A stretch of 29,262 nt of DNA, taken from Bacillota bacterium (GTDB lineage: Bacteria; Bacillota; Clostridia; Lachnospirales; Cellulosilyticaceae). The notes beneath the pieces were generated by a model that worked only from the letters and a program-made list of their open reading frames with translations, was not told the DNA's origin and searched no databases. A program made the position numbers and the translations under genes. Positions 6,128 to 14,900 of this stretch are shown here, piece after piece. The stretch lies in NCBI GenBank assembly GCA_023412455.1, contig JAEYNQ010000253.1, forward strand, positions 1 to 29,262, given 5' to 3'. Within the stretch, counting starts at the first letter, position 1; each line of letters begins with the position of its first letter.

Positions 6128-9121
6128 GTGGCAACTACATTAAAAGATTTACTCTCACCTTATTACACTAAAAAGCTAGATTCCAATACCCAAAGTGTTT
6201 ATGACCTGTTTACTTGGCATACTGTTGATATTTCTATTAAAGACTACAAAACAGGCGCTTCCATTATACATATGGAAAACCTAGAATTCCCCACCCATTT
6301 TTCTACCAGTGCCTGCGATATAATTGCCAGTAAGTATTTTAGAAAAAATGGGCTTCCTGAAGCCCCTTATCACGAAACCTCTTTTAAACAGGTTGTCCAT
6401 CGTATGGTTAACTTTTGGGTAATCAGTGCCCTTGATGAAGGCCTTATCCAAGAAGAAGACCGACAAACTGTTTATAATGAACTGGCTTATATGATGATTA
6501 GCCAAATGTGGGCACCTAATAGTCCTCAATGGTTTAATACTGGACTCCAATCCAGTTATGGGATTACTGGTCCTAGCCAAGGGCATTTTTATTATGATCC
6601 TGCACAAAAAAAAGTCGTAGAAGCAGAGGATGCTTATACCCGTACACAAGGTTCTGCTTGCTTTATCGTTAGTGTAGAAGATTCTCTTTTAGGTTCCAAA
6701 TCTCTTACTGATCAGCTTACTACAGAGACACGTCTCTTTAAGTATGGTTCAGGTGTAGGTTCTAACTGGTCCTCTATTCGTGGAAAGGGTGAAAAGCTTT
6801 CTGGTGGGGGTATGTCTTCTGGTCTTATGAGCTTCCTTAAAGTGTTTGACCGAAACGCTGGAGCCATTAAATCAGGTGGTACAACCCGTCGTGCTGCTAA
6901 GATGAACATCTTAGATATTAATCATCCTGAAATCGAAGACTTTGTGAATTGGAAAGCTCATGAAGAAGATAAGGTAGCTGCACTAGGTAAAATGGGCTAT
7001 GATACCCATTTTGATGGGGAAGCCTATGATACAGTTTCCGGACAAAATGCCAATAACTCTGTGCGGATCACTGATGCTTTTATGAAGCTTATTCATGATG
7101 AAAAAGCGACTTATCCCCTCATTGGACGCTTAGAAGGTGATATATTAGGGGAAGTTTCTCCTTATTCTCTCTATAACAAAATAGCTTATGGTGCTTGGCG
7201 CTGTGGTGACCCAGGCGTACAGTTTGATGATATTATCAATGCTTGGCACACTTGTCCTGGTGGTGAAGATGGTAAGGCTTATGCCTCCCATAACCGAATT
7301 AACGCCAGCAACCCTTGTTCTGAATATATGTTTTTAGATGATACGGCTTGTAATCTAGCAAGCATTAATATCACTAAATTTTATGACCCGGAAACGAATA
7401 CACTCGACCTTGAAGGCTATATGCATTGTATCAAAATGGTTCAAATTGTCCTAGAAGCCACTATCCATCATGGACAATTCCCTACACCAGAGATTGCACG
7501 TCGTTCTTATCTCTTCCGAACAACAGGTTTAGGTCTTACTAATATGGGTGCTCTCTTTATGTTAATGGGACTCCCTTATGACAGCGAAGAGGCTAGGCAG
7601 GTAGGGGCTTCTCTTATGAGCTTACTTACAGGTTACTCCTATTACGTTTCCAGTTTATTTGCTAAAGAAATAGGTGCCTTTGAATGTTTTGCTATCAATA
7701 AACCTTATATGATGAAAGTTCTTTATAACCATGCCAAAGTAAGTGACTGCTCTACTTTCTCACAGGACTTCAAGGGATTAAACTACGTTCCTCCTGTTAT
7801 TAACCATAAACTATTAAATCAACTAGGGTATAAAGAGTTAGCTTCTACTCTTACAAAAGTTTGGGATAAGACCCTTGTGAATGGGGAAAAATATGGTTAT
7901 CGTAATGCACAAGTCTCCGTACTCGCTCCTACTGGTACGATTGCCTTTGCTATGGACTGTGCCACCACTTCCTCTGAACCTTTCTTTAGCCATGTCGTGT
8001 ATAAGAAACTAGTAGGCGGTAGTAGCATGGAGATTGTAAATCCCCTTATTCCTACTGTTCTTAAAAAATTAGGGTATAAGAAAAATGAGATTACAGCTAT
8101 TACGGACTACATTTTACGTAAGGAAAATAAAGGTGATTATGCTATTCTTTTAGATGGCAAAATCGAGGGGGCTCCCTATTTAAAAGAAGAACACTACCCT
8201 ATCTTTGATACAGCTAATAAGTGTGGCAGTGGTGAGCGCTATATTTCCCCTATGGGACATGTCCAAATGATGGCAGCTCTTACCCCTCATGTATCAGGTG
8301 CTATTTCTAAAACCGTTAACTTACCAAGTGATGCAACGGTTAAAGACGTAGCAGACATTTATGAAGCTTCTTGGCAACTCGGTGTCAAGGCCATTGCACT
8401 CTACCGAGATGGTTGTAAAGTATGTCAGCCACTTACCACCACCCTAAAAGAAGAAGAACACGCCATTCGTTTAGAAGATCTTTCTTACGAAGAGCTTTTG
8501 GCCTATGCTAAAAATAAAACTGAAACGACAAGAGTACCTCTTCGTGTAAAACCAACAGGAATACGTAATGCCCATGTTCATGAAGCAGAAATTGGCGGAT
8601 TAAAGCTTTATATCACTGTTTCCTTCTATGAAGATGGTCGCCTAGGTGAAGTTTATGTTTCAGCAGGTAGACAAGGCTCTCTTGTTAAAGGCTTACTAGA
8701 CAGTATTTCTACTACTGTTTCTGAAATGCTTCAATATGGTGTACCTGCTCATGACATTGCTTCTATGTATCGAGGTCAAAAGTATGAACCTAGTGGTTTT
8801 GTCTATGGACACCCTTATATAAAAATGGCTGACTCCATCTCTGATTTAATCAGCAAAATTATTGATAGTGAATTAGGAGATTTCACCTATTGTCAAGTTA
8901 AACCAGCCAATAGCTTTACAAAGGTGCTTCATGACAGTCTTCCTCCTATTCCTCTTTCTACACCTAGTGCTTCTCCTAAAGCCTCGGCACCTTCTGAAAA
9001 AGAAAATATAGGTACCCGTCTTTATGGCGAAACGTGTTCCCATTGTAAAAGTACACACCTTATCAAAAATGGAACCTGTAAGGTATGCATGGAATGTGGC
9101 ACAACAACGGGATGTAGCTAG
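6128..9121 (+). CDS. nrdJ: Adenosylcobalamin-dependent ribonucleoside-diphosphate reductase (class II)
   Basis: This 997-residue enzyme reduces ribonucleotides to deoxyribonucleotides without oxygen, generating the thiyl radical with adenosylcobalamin. Active-site elements are visible: Cys178 in GSACF and Cys408 in DTACNLAS form the redox pair, and Asn395, Cys397 and Glu399 in NPCSE are the radical site. PTGTIAF lies in the barrel. The C terminus carries CSHC and CKVCMECGTTTGC, the cysteine-rich ribbon that re-reduces the active site in long class II enzymes. The start is a GTG 7 nt after AAGGAGG. It appears monocistronic under a NrdR-type site. It depends on AdoCbl, which the cobO product at 2935-3465 would supply. 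Confidence 0.97.
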   Translation: MATTLKDLLSPYYTKKLDSNTQSVYDLFTWHTVDISIKDYKTGASIIHMENLEFPTHFSTSACDIIASKYFRKNGLPEAPYHETSFKQVVHRMVNFWVISALDEGLIQEEDRQTVYNELAYMMISQMWAPNSPQWFNTGLQSSYGITGPSQGHFYYDPAQKKVVEAEDAYTRTQGSACFIVSVEDSLLGSKSLTDQLTTETRLFKYGSGVGSNWSSIRGKGEKLSGGGMSSGLMSFLKVFDRNAGAIKSGGTTRRAAKMNILDINHPEIEDFVNWKAHEEDKVAALGKMGYDTHFDGEAYDTVSGQNANNSVRITDAFMKLIHDEKATYPLIGRLEGDILGEVSPYSLYNKIAYGAWRCGDPGVQFDDIINAWHTCPGGEDGKAYASHNRINASNPCSEYMFLDDTACNLASINITKFYDPETNTLDLEGYMHCIKMVQIVLEATIHHGQFPTPEIARRSYLFRTTGLGLTNMGALFMLMGLPYDSEEARQVGASLMSLLTGYSYYVSSLFAKEIGAFECFAINKPYMMKVLYNHAKVSDCSTFSQDFKGLNYVPPVINHKLLNQLGYKELASTLTKVWDKTLVNGEKYGYRNAQVSVLAPTGTIAFAMDCATTSSEPFFSHVVYKKLVGGSSMEIVNPLIPTVLKKLGYKKNEITAITDYILRKENKGDYAILLDGKIEGAPYLKEEHYPIFDTANKCGSGERYISPMGHVQMMAALTPHVSGAISKTVNLPSDATVKDVADIYEASWQLGVKAIALYRDGCKVCQPLTTTLKEEEHAIRLEDLSYEELLAYAKNKTETTRVPLRVKPTGIRNAHVHEAEIGGLKLYITVSFYEDGRLGEVYVSAGRQGSLVKGLLDSISTTVSEMLQYGVPAHDIASMYRGQKYEPSGFVYGHPYIKMADSISDLISKIIDSELGDFTYCQVKPANSFTKVLHDSLPPIPLSTPSASPKASAPSEKENIGTRLYGETCSHCKSTHLIKNGTCKVCMECGTTTGCS

Positions 9122-9251
9122 AAAAGTCACCTTTTTTTAAGAATTGCATATTATATGATTAGGCACTAAAGAAGACTTGAAAGTGCTTAAAAAAGCCTTT
9201 TGTCACTATCTACTGCCTAATCTCTCGCACAAAGAAAGGCGAACAACTCTC

Positions 9252-9431
9252 ATGAATGCGCCCAATGTATCACTCATTAATAAGCTCAAAAAAGAATTAA
9301 ATGTACTTGTTGTACAAAACAACTTCAATCTTCTAGCCCCGGATATTTTGCGGTTAAGTAAGCTACTTGATGAACTCATGCTACCCCTTTTTGAGGATCA
9401 ATTAGACAATTCTTACGTTGAGTTATACTAA
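9252..9431 (+). CDS. Spo0E-like aspartyl-phosphate phosphatase
   Basis: This small helical protein (59 residues from the ATG at 9252) carries the Spo0E family pattern: a first helix INKLKKELNVLV, a loop, and a second helix with SKLLDELM, a variant of the SQxLD signature. Spo0E-type proteins remove phosphate from Spo0A and so delay sporulation. I prefer the ATG at 9252, preceded by AAAGG at 12 nt, because the homologous region begins right after it. A longer frame from a TTG at 9177 would add 25 residues without a good ribosome-binding site. It lies alone between nrdJ and a convergent deacetylase gene, in keeping with a spore-forming host. Confidence 0.75.
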   Translation: MNAPNVSLINKLKKELNVLVVQNNFNLLAPDILRLSKLLDELMLPLFEDQLDNSYVELY

Positions 9432-9477
9432 TACAAAATACAGCAATCTTTAAATAAAAATAACACCAATAAAATGA

Positions 9478-9520
9478 GACAAAGCAAAAGACCGTTTTTT
9501 AAGCGGTCTTTTGCTTTGTC
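9478..9520. terminator. Bidirectional terminator, 17-bp perfect stem
   Basis: GACAAAGCAAAAGACCG and CGGTCTTTTGCTTTGTC are perfectly complementary around a 9-nt loop. It separates the convergent Spo0E-like and deacetylase genes, and its last base is the first base of the deacetylase stop codon. Confidence 0.85.
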
Positions 9521-10332
9521 TAATGAATAGGCTGACTACTTTTTTGTCGTCCTTCAAAGTCAATAGAATAATCTACATCCTTCAAAAGTAGTTCCGAAAC
9601 AGGTACAAAGGTAAAGCCTTTCGCCTGCACGCCTTTAATAATAGCTTCTAGTGCTTGAGCCGTATACTTTGCGCCATTGTGCATCAAAATGATTGAACCC
9701 GGTCTCAAATTCTTGTGGTTAACTACTTTATCAATGAGTGGTTGGACACCATAGTTCTTCCAATCCAAAGAATCGACATCCCATTGAATGCAATAGTACC
9801 CACACTCCCTTGTGGCTTCCACTACCGTATTATTGTACTCGCCATAGGGTGGTCTAAAAAGTTTTGTTTCCTTTCCTGCTAGTTCTTTAATGGAGGCATC
9901 TGCTGCCATAATATCTGCTTTAATGGCTTCCTTACTCATACTATTCATATGGGAGTGTTTATTGGAATGATTGGCAATATCGTGTCCCTTTTTAGTAAGC
10001 TCTTTAACTTCTTCTGGATACTTTCTTGCCCAATCCCCCACTACAAAAAAGGTAGCTCGCACCCCGTATTTTTCAAGAATTGCTATAATCTGTGAGAGGT
10101 CTTCTGTTCCCCATGCTGCATCAAAGGTCAAGGCTACCTTTTTTTCTCCATGGGTATCTACACAATAAATAGGCAAAAGTCTTTTCCCTTCTGCTATTTC
10201 TAGCCTAGCCTTAGGTATTGCCTCAATGGTAGCTGCTGCTGAAACACTTTTACTCCCTAGTAAGGCCCCTGCCACTAAAATGAAAAGGGCTTTTTTTACA
10301 TAGTTGTTTCTCATCCATGATGTTTTTCTCAT
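9520..10332 (-). CDS. Secreted polysaccharide deacetylase, PdaB-like (NodB domain)
   Basis: The 270-residue protein has a basic N terminus and a hydrophobic core (residues 14-27) ending near SVSAAA, an export signal. A NodB domain follows. Motif 1 reads TFDAAWG: Asp71 is the catalytic base, but the usual second aspartate of TFDD is Ala72, as in PdaB-type sporulation deacetylases. Metal ligands His122 and His126 (HSNKH) are intact, as are RPPYG at 160-164, the WDVDSLDW strand and His218 in LMHNG. It probably removes acetyl groups from peptidoglycan, possibly during sporulation. ATG 10332 has AAAGGAG upstream. The substrate is not shown by sequence. Confidence 0.87.
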   Translation of the reverse strand: MRKTSWMRNNYVKKALFILVAGALLGSKSVSAAATIEAIPKARLEIAEGKRLLPIYCVDTHGEKKVALTFDAAWGTEDLSQIIAILEKYGVRATFFVVGDWARKYPEEVKELTKKGHDIANHSNKHSHMNSMSKEAIKADIMAADASIKELAGKETKLFRPPYGEYNNTVVEATRECGYYCIQWDVDSLDWKNYGVQPLIDKVVNHKNLRPGSIILMHNGAKYTAQALEAIIKGVQAKGFTFVPVSELLLKDVDYSIDFEGRQKSSQPIH

Positions 10333-10496
10333 ACTGTCCTTCTCCTTTACTTCTCTTTCTTGTATAATTTTTTACTCCTTTATGAAAAGCCATTTATTCT
10401 TTTTTGAAACTCTTCTTATAATAGTAACCATTTATTTCCATTTTCATATATTAGTAAAGAACTACATTCTATTATCTGCCTTAGGAGACTTATTTT

Positions 10497-10748
10497 ATGC
10501 AAGATTCTTCACTTTCACTTAATCAACTGGCTATTGGTCAAAAGGCAAAAATCGTCAACTTGGATGGATTAGGACCCTTAAAATCTCGTATATTAGACCT
10601 AGGAATTATTAATGGTACCACTATTGAAGCTTTGCATCACAGTCCCTCTGGTGACCCTACTGCTTACTTTGTACGTGGTACAGTTATTGCCTTACGCCAA
10701 GAAGATGCCAAAAAGATAATCGTCCAGCGTACGCCTCATCTTCTCTAG
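10497..10748 (+). CDS. feoA: FeoA-domain ferrous iron transport protein
   Basis: The 83-residue protein is a single FeoA (SH3-like) domain. It opens with LNQLAIGQKAKIVNLDG, and the family's LKSRILDLGIINGTTIE turn is followed by a closing VIALRQEDAKKIIV strand. FeoA is a cytoplasmic partner of the FeoB iron transporter. AGGAG lies 9 nt before the ATG. It precedes feoB in the same orientation, but 132 bp and a terminator-like hairpin (10797-10842) separate them, so the ratio of FeoA to FeoB may be set by read-through. A possible -10 (TATAAT, 10417-10422) lies upstream with a poor -35. I see no Fur or DtxR box. Confidence 0.92.
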   Translation: MQDSSLSLNQLAIGQKAKIVNLDGLGPLKSRILDLGIINGTTIEALHHSPSGDPTAYFVRGTVIALRQEDAKKIIVQRTPHLL

Positions 10749-10796
10749 CACTAGGCCTTTAGATGCTTTATACACGAAACCCTTTGATTATAGCTT

Positions 10797-10842
10797 AAAA
10801 GTACCTTGTCCTTCTATTTCGTTCTGTTTACAAGGTACTTTT
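10797..10842 (+). terminator. Hairpin between feoA and feoB
   Basis: AAAAGTACCTTGT (10797-10809) and ACAAGGTACTTTT (10830-10842) are a 13-bp perfect inverted repeat around a 20-nt loop. The stem ends in TTTT followed by AATTTA. It has the form of a moderate intrinsic terminator or attenuator inside what is normally one operon. Confidence 0.7.
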
Positions 10843-10880
10843 AATTTAGTCGTCATCTGTTAATATGAGGAGGTATCCAC

Positions 10881-13019
10881 ATGGGACTTACACATCAATC
10901 TACAGGTTTTAGACTTCATTCCCATTCTTCCCATCCTACTGCACCCTATAAAGTCATTGCTTTGGCGGGTAACCCTAATGTAGGAAAGAGTACGGTATTT
11001 AATGCCTTAACAGGCCTTAATCAGCATACAGGGAACTGGCCTGGTAAGACTGTGACCAGTGCTCAAGGGACAACTACTTTTAATGAAGAAACTTTTACTC
11101 TCATTGACTTGCCAGGTACATACTCCCTAATGGCTACCTCTCAAGAGGAGGAGGTTGCCCGTGATTTCATCTGCTTTAGTCAGCCTGATTGCACGATTAT
11201 TGTGGCAGATGCCACTAATTTAGAAAGAAATCTTAATCTTGTACTTCAAATCTTAGAGCTTACTCCCCGTGCTATCCTTTGCATCAATTTGCTGGATGAA
11301 GCCAAAAAGAAAAGGATTCACATTGACCTAGAGAGACTTTCTTCTCTCCTTCATATTCCTGTTGTAGGTACTTCTGCTCGTTCTGAAGAAGGATTATCTA
11401 CTTTAATGGCCCGTACTCAAGAAATTTGTAGGAAGGCACCTCCTCCTAATACGCTTAAAGTGACCTATCCTTTACCTATAGAAGAAGCTATTTATGCTTT
11501 AACTCCCCTCATTGAAGCCTTTACCTCCCAAATCCCTAGTCGTTTTCTCGCGCTTCGTCTACTTCTCCAAGATGAAGGCTTTCTCTCTGGACTTGGTGAA
11601 TATTTTGAAAAAAGTATCTTCTCTTACCTCCCTCTTCAAGAAGAACTTTTTCGGGTAAGAGCCCGACTAGCTAGTAAAGGCTTTGGGCTGGAAAACTTAA
11701 GAAATGCCCTTATAGAAAGCCTTGTGTATACCTCTGAGCAGCTTTATAAATCTTGTGTCACCTTAGAAAACACCACCTATTACCATGCAGACAGATGTCT
11801 TGATCAAATGCTGACTTCTCAATTTACGGGAATACCTATCATGCTTTTACTCCTTGGTCTCACCTTTTGGTTAACCATTGTAGGTGCCAATTATCCGTCT
11901 CACGTTCTTTCAACTCTTCTTTTTGGTTTGGAAGAGCCTCTCCTCTCATTCTTTATTTCCATCAATGTGCCTCTCTGGTTAACTAACCTCCTTGTTTTAG
12001 GTATGTATCGGACACTGGCTTGGATTGTTTCTGTCATGTTGCCACCTATGGCTATATTCTTTCCTCTTTTTACCCTTCTAGAAGACTCTGGCTACTTACC
12101 TCGTATTGCTTTTAATATGGATAAATATTTTAAAAAAGCAGGTGCTCATGGCAAGCAATGTCTAACCATGTGTATGGGTTTTGGTTGTAATGCCTGTGGG
12201 GTAGTAGGTTGCCGTATTATTGATTCTCCCCGTGAACGCCTTATTGCTATTCTCACTAATAATTTTGTGCCATGTAATGGCCGTTTTCCCACTCTGATTA
12301 CACTTATTAATCTCTTCTTTGTGGTAGGCATTACCCATGCTTTTCATTCTTTTTTAGCGACATTATTGCTACTTGTTTTTATTTTATTAAGTATTGGTAT
12401 GACTCTTTTAAGCTCAAAAATACTTTCTATGACTTTTTTAAAAGGACTGCCTTCTTCCTTTATCCTGGAACTCCCCCCTTATCGTAAGCCCCAAGTCCTA
12501 AAAGTCATTACACGTTCTATTTTTGACCGAACCCTCTTTGTTCTAGGTCGAGCAGTAGTGGTGGCTGCTCCTTTTGGCTGCCTCATTTGGCTTTTCTCTA
12601 ATATCTATTATGGAGACGTAAGTCTCCTTCAGCTAGCTGCTCAGTTTCTAGATCCTTTTGCAAAGCTTATGGGCTTAGATGGCATTATACTCATGGCCTT
12701 TCTACTCGGTTTTCCTGCTAATGAAATCGTCATTCCCATTATTATTATGGGTTACATGGCCACCGGTCATTTAATAGAACTTAATGATTTAACCACCTTA
12801 CGGGAACTTCTTATAGCCAATAACTGGACACCTTTAACCGCTTTATGTACCATGCTCTTTTCTCTCTTTCATTTTCCTTGTGCCACCACTTGCCTCACTA
12901 TTTATAAAGAAACGAAAAGCCTTAAATGGACAGCATTAGCTTTTATCTATCCCACCTTCATTGGCTTTTTCCTCTGCTTCCTCATAGCTCAGTTTGGAAA
13001 GTTTTTTATTAGTCTTTAA
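10881..13019 (+). CDS. feoB: Ferrous iron transporter FeoB
   Basis: FeoB imports Fe(II). The N-terminal GTPase has G1 GNPNVGKST at 30-38, G3 DLPG from Asp76, G4 NLLD at 136-139 and G5 SARSEEG. A helical linker follows, then a membrane domain. Its gate segment reads GFGCNACGVVGCR and later NNFVPCNGRFPTL, the cysteine-containing form of the pore region common in Clostridia, rather than the GFGCNVPA form of enterobacteria. The 712-residue length is normal. An N-terminal extension of about 22 residues before the GTPase carries four histidines (5, 13, 15, 18). GAGGAGG lies 7 nt before the ATG. It is followed by a bidirectional terminator. Confidence 0.96.
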   Translation: MGLTHQSTGFRLHSHSSHPTAPYKVIALAGNPNVGKSTVFNALTGLNQHTGNWPGKTVTSAQGTTTFNEETFTLIDLPGTYSLMATSQEEEVARDFICFSQPDCTIIVADATNLERNLNLVLQILELTPRAILCINLLDEAKKKRIHIDLERLSSLLHIPVVGTSARSEEGLSTLMARTQEICRKAPPPNTLKVTYPLPIEEAIYALTPLIEAFTSQIPSRFLALRLLLQDEGFLSGLGEYFEKSIFSYLPLQEELFRVRARLASKGFGLENLRNALIESLVYTSEQLYKSCVTLENTTYYHADRCLDQMLTSQFTGIPIMLLLLGLTFWLTIVGANYPSHVLSTLLFGLEEPLLSFFISINVPLWLTNLLVLGMYRTLAWIVSVMLPPMAIFFPLFTLLEDSGYLPRIAFNMDKYFKKAGAHGKQCLTMCMGFGCNACGVVGCRIIDSPRERLIAILTNNFVPCNGRFPTLITLINLFFVVGITHAFHSFLATLLLLVFILLSIGMTLLSSKILSMTFLKGLPSSFILELPPYRKPQVLKVITRSIFDRTLFVLGRAVVVAAPFGCLIWLFSNIYYGDVSLLQLAAQFLDPFAKLMGLDGIILMAFLLGFPANEIVIPIIIMGYMATGHLIELNDLTTLRELLIANNWTPLTALCTMLFSLFHFPCATTCLTIYKETKSLKWTALAFIYPTFIGFFLCFLIAQFGKFFISL

Positions 13020-13040
13020 CCGGACACTTTATAAAAAAAC

Positions 13041-13086
13041 AAAAAACGATAGAAGGACTCCCTCATTAAGCCTTTCTATCGTTTTT
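13041..13086. terminator. Bidirectional terminator between feoB and uvsE
   Basis: AAAAAACGATAGAAGG and CCTTTCTATCGTTTTT pair over 13 or more bp with A/T tracts on both sides. It lies between convergent genes. Confidence 0.88.
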
Positions 13087-13102
13087 GCTTTTTCTGATTC
13101 TA

Positions 13103-14008
13103 TTAGGACTTAAGTTGCCAGTAACCTTCTGATAAAGGTGCTAAGATATGAGAAATAGCTAAGTTTTTCTTTTTAGCCTCGAAAATAACATCTGCTTCTT
13201 CCAAAGGAATTTCTTTTAATAGGGCTATGAAAGCCTCATAATCTTTTTTTGAAATATAATCGGCATGAGAAGGACTATTGACCTTTGGTGTACCTGTAGA
13301 TAGATGATACTTACTAGGTGGATAGCCTCTTATCCATTCTTGAATGGATGGACCCTCTGAGGGATTACACCGGTCATGATGATAATCATAGACCCATTTT
13401 AGCCCTAAACGCTGGCACAGAGGACAGACATCTCCTACATTATAGCTTTTATCATCATTTTCTATACTGAGTAGCTCTGTATCAATATACTTTAAATTGT
13501 CCTGAAAGCGTTTGAGAGCTTCTTCCTTATTCCCATAAACTCCTCCTATATGCAAAACCACATTATCTCCCTCTAACTCCTTTATCCATCTTGTCTGAAG
13601 CTTGATTTCTTCTATGGAACGCACCACTACCTCTTTATGAGGGCTGGATAAAACGTTAAATTGTCCAGGATGAATACTGAGACGCAGATTATAAAACTTT
13701 TTGAGCCCACGCATTCGCCCAAAGTGCTCTAGCATCTCTTCATTTTGGAAAATAACTTCTTCACAAAGGGCCTTTATATAGGGATGTGTCCCAAAGGGAA
13801 TGAGATCTGAAGAAATCCGATAGACATAAATGTTATGGGCTACATTATATTCTATAATCTGCCTAAGTAAACGCATATTGTGCCAAAGAACCTTTGTTAT
13901 TTTTTCTACTTCCTTCTTTTCCACTGTGGCTAATCTAAAATTTTTAAAGTTATCTTCTATTGATAAATTAATACATGCATAACCGGGCCTGATTTTTAAT
14001 TCTGACAT
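13103..14008 (-). CDS. uvsE: UV DNA damage endonuclease (UvsE/UVDE)
   Basis: UVDE cuts 5' to UV photoproducts and other lesions, using a TIM-barrel metal centre. Recognisable elements in the 301-residue protein are GYACINL at the N terminus, ISSDLIPFGTHP, SIHPGQFNVLSSP (His113), HIGGVYGNKEEA (His153), ENDDK (Glu183) and VYDYHHDRCNP (Asp208 to His211). All are metal-site segments of the family. A CPLC pair at 195-198 precedes the fifth barrel segment. The ATG has AAAAGGAAG upstream. It is monocistronic and convergent with feoB. I find no LexA-type box upstream; a 19-bp imperfect palindrome lies at 14059-14077. Confidence 0.93.
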   Translation of the reverse strand: MSELKIRPGYACINLSIEDNFKNFRLATVEKKEVEKITKVLWHNMRLLRQIIEYNVAHNIYVYRISSDLIPFGTHPYIKALCEEVIFQNEEMLEHFGRMRGLKKFYNLRLSIHPGQFNVLSSPHKEVVVRSIEEIKLQTRWIKELEGDNVVLHIGGVYGNKEEALKRFQDNLKYIDTELLSIENDDKSYNVGDVCPLCQRLGLKWVYDYHHDRCNPSEGPSIQEWIRGYPPSKYHLSTGTPKVNSPSHADYISKKDYEAFIALLKEIPLEEADVIFEAKKKNLAISHILAPLSEGYWQLKS

Positions 14009-14058
14009 CGTAAGCTTCCTTTTATCTTTTGATAGTTCTCCATTACTTTATCCTATTA

Positions 14059-14077
14059 TTGGCTTCATTAATGCCAA
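14059..14077. repeat. Imperfect palindrome in the uvsE upstream region
   Basis: TTGGC, nine bases containing CATTAATG, then GCCAA. The site lies about 50 bp upstream of the uvsE start in the gap between two divergent genes and could be an operator. It does not match a known SOS box. Confidence 0.35.
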
Positions 14078-14178
14078 CTTATACATAACCATCTCTTTAT
14101 GTTTAAAATTTATTCACTTATTAATTGAATTTATTTTATTATTTAAAAATTATATTTTAACAATATTTTATAAATATA

Positions 14179-14207
14179 GTGACAATAACTTAAATTTAGT
14201 GCATAAT
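14179..14207 (+). promoter_or_regulatory. Predicted promoter of the ECF/phosphoribosyltransferase cassette
   Basis: GTGACA (14179-14184), 17 bp, CATAAT (14202-14207): one mismatch in each hexamer. A transcript from here would carry about a 95-nt leader before the ATG at 14308. I see no riboswitch motif in that leader. Confidence 0.5.
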
Positions 14208-14307
14208 CGTGTTGTATAAATTGATTATTATTTGTCAAAAAATCGTTTTTTTACTTGTATTAATAGTCATTCACTTACTTCGTCTTTATTTAGAAAGGAT
14301 GGTTCCC

Positions 14308-14871
14308 ATGGGTATGATCAAGAATTTTTATGAAATCAATATCGTAGGATGTATTCGCCAACTTCCTCGTGTAAGAGTTGCTGATCATTTTGAAATTGCT
14401 AGCTTTGTCTTACTGGGCGATGCTGAGCTTGTGGTTAAAGCAGCTGCTGCACTGGCTGAAAGAATTCCTGAAGTTGACTACATGATTACTGCTGAAGCAA
14501 AAGGCATCCCCCTTGTTCAAGAGCTTGCCCGTATCTTACAAATGCCTAGATACTTTGTAGCTAGAAAAAGTGTTAAGCCTTATATGACGGATCCTTTCGT
14601 CACAGAAGTTTACTCCATTACTACACAAAAGAAGCAAATCCTATGTCTTGACAAAGAAGAAAGTGACAAAATTCGTGGCAAGAGCATCTTAATTGTAGAT
14701 GATGTCATTAGCACAGGTGAATCTTTGAAAGCATTAGAAGCTCTCGTTGAAAAAGCAGGTGGCAAAATTGTGGGAAAGGCTGCTATTTTAGCTGAGGGAG
14801 AGGCAGCTAAAAGAGACGATATTATCTTCCTAGAGCCATTACCTCTCTTTCCTGTAACCGTCTCTCGGTAA
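14308..14871 (+). CDS. Purine-type phosphoribosyltransferase family protein
   Basis: The 187-residue protein is a type I phosphoribosyltransferase. The PRPP loop is ILIVDDVISTGES at 127-139. TAEAKGIPLVQELAR (61-75) and ARKSVKPYM (85-93) resemble adenine and xanthine phosphoribosyltransferases. Such enzymes join a nucleobase to PRPP in the cytoplasm. I start at ATG 14308, which lies 8 nt after AAAGGA. The frame is open upstream to 14209, but that stretch is AT-rich, hydrophobic and lacks family similarity. It is the first gene of a five-gene cassette with an ECF importer, suggesting that the imported compound, or a product of it, is a purine-like base. The exact base is not shown by sequence. 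Confidence 0.85.
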   Translation: MGMIKNFYEINIVGCIRQLPRVRVADHFEIASFVLLGDAELVVKAAAALAERIPEVDYMITAEAKGIPLVQELARILQMPRYFVARKSVKPYMTDPFVTEVYSITTQKKQILCLDKEESDKIRGKSILIVDDVISTGESLKALEALVEKAGGKIVGKAAILAEGEAAKRDDIIFLEPLPLFPVTVSR

Positions 14872-14900
14872 TAAATTCTATCCAGTTAGGAGTATAAATC

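Noticed and set aside
10321..10496. Fur or DtxR-type iron box before feoA
   Set aside because: No inverted repeat matching either consensus could be found in the feoA upstream region.
14208..14307. Purine or other riboswitch in the leader of the phosphoribosyltransferase cassette
   Set aside because: The leader is AT-rich and lacks the conserved purine-aptamer loops or any other riboswitch motif I can recognise.
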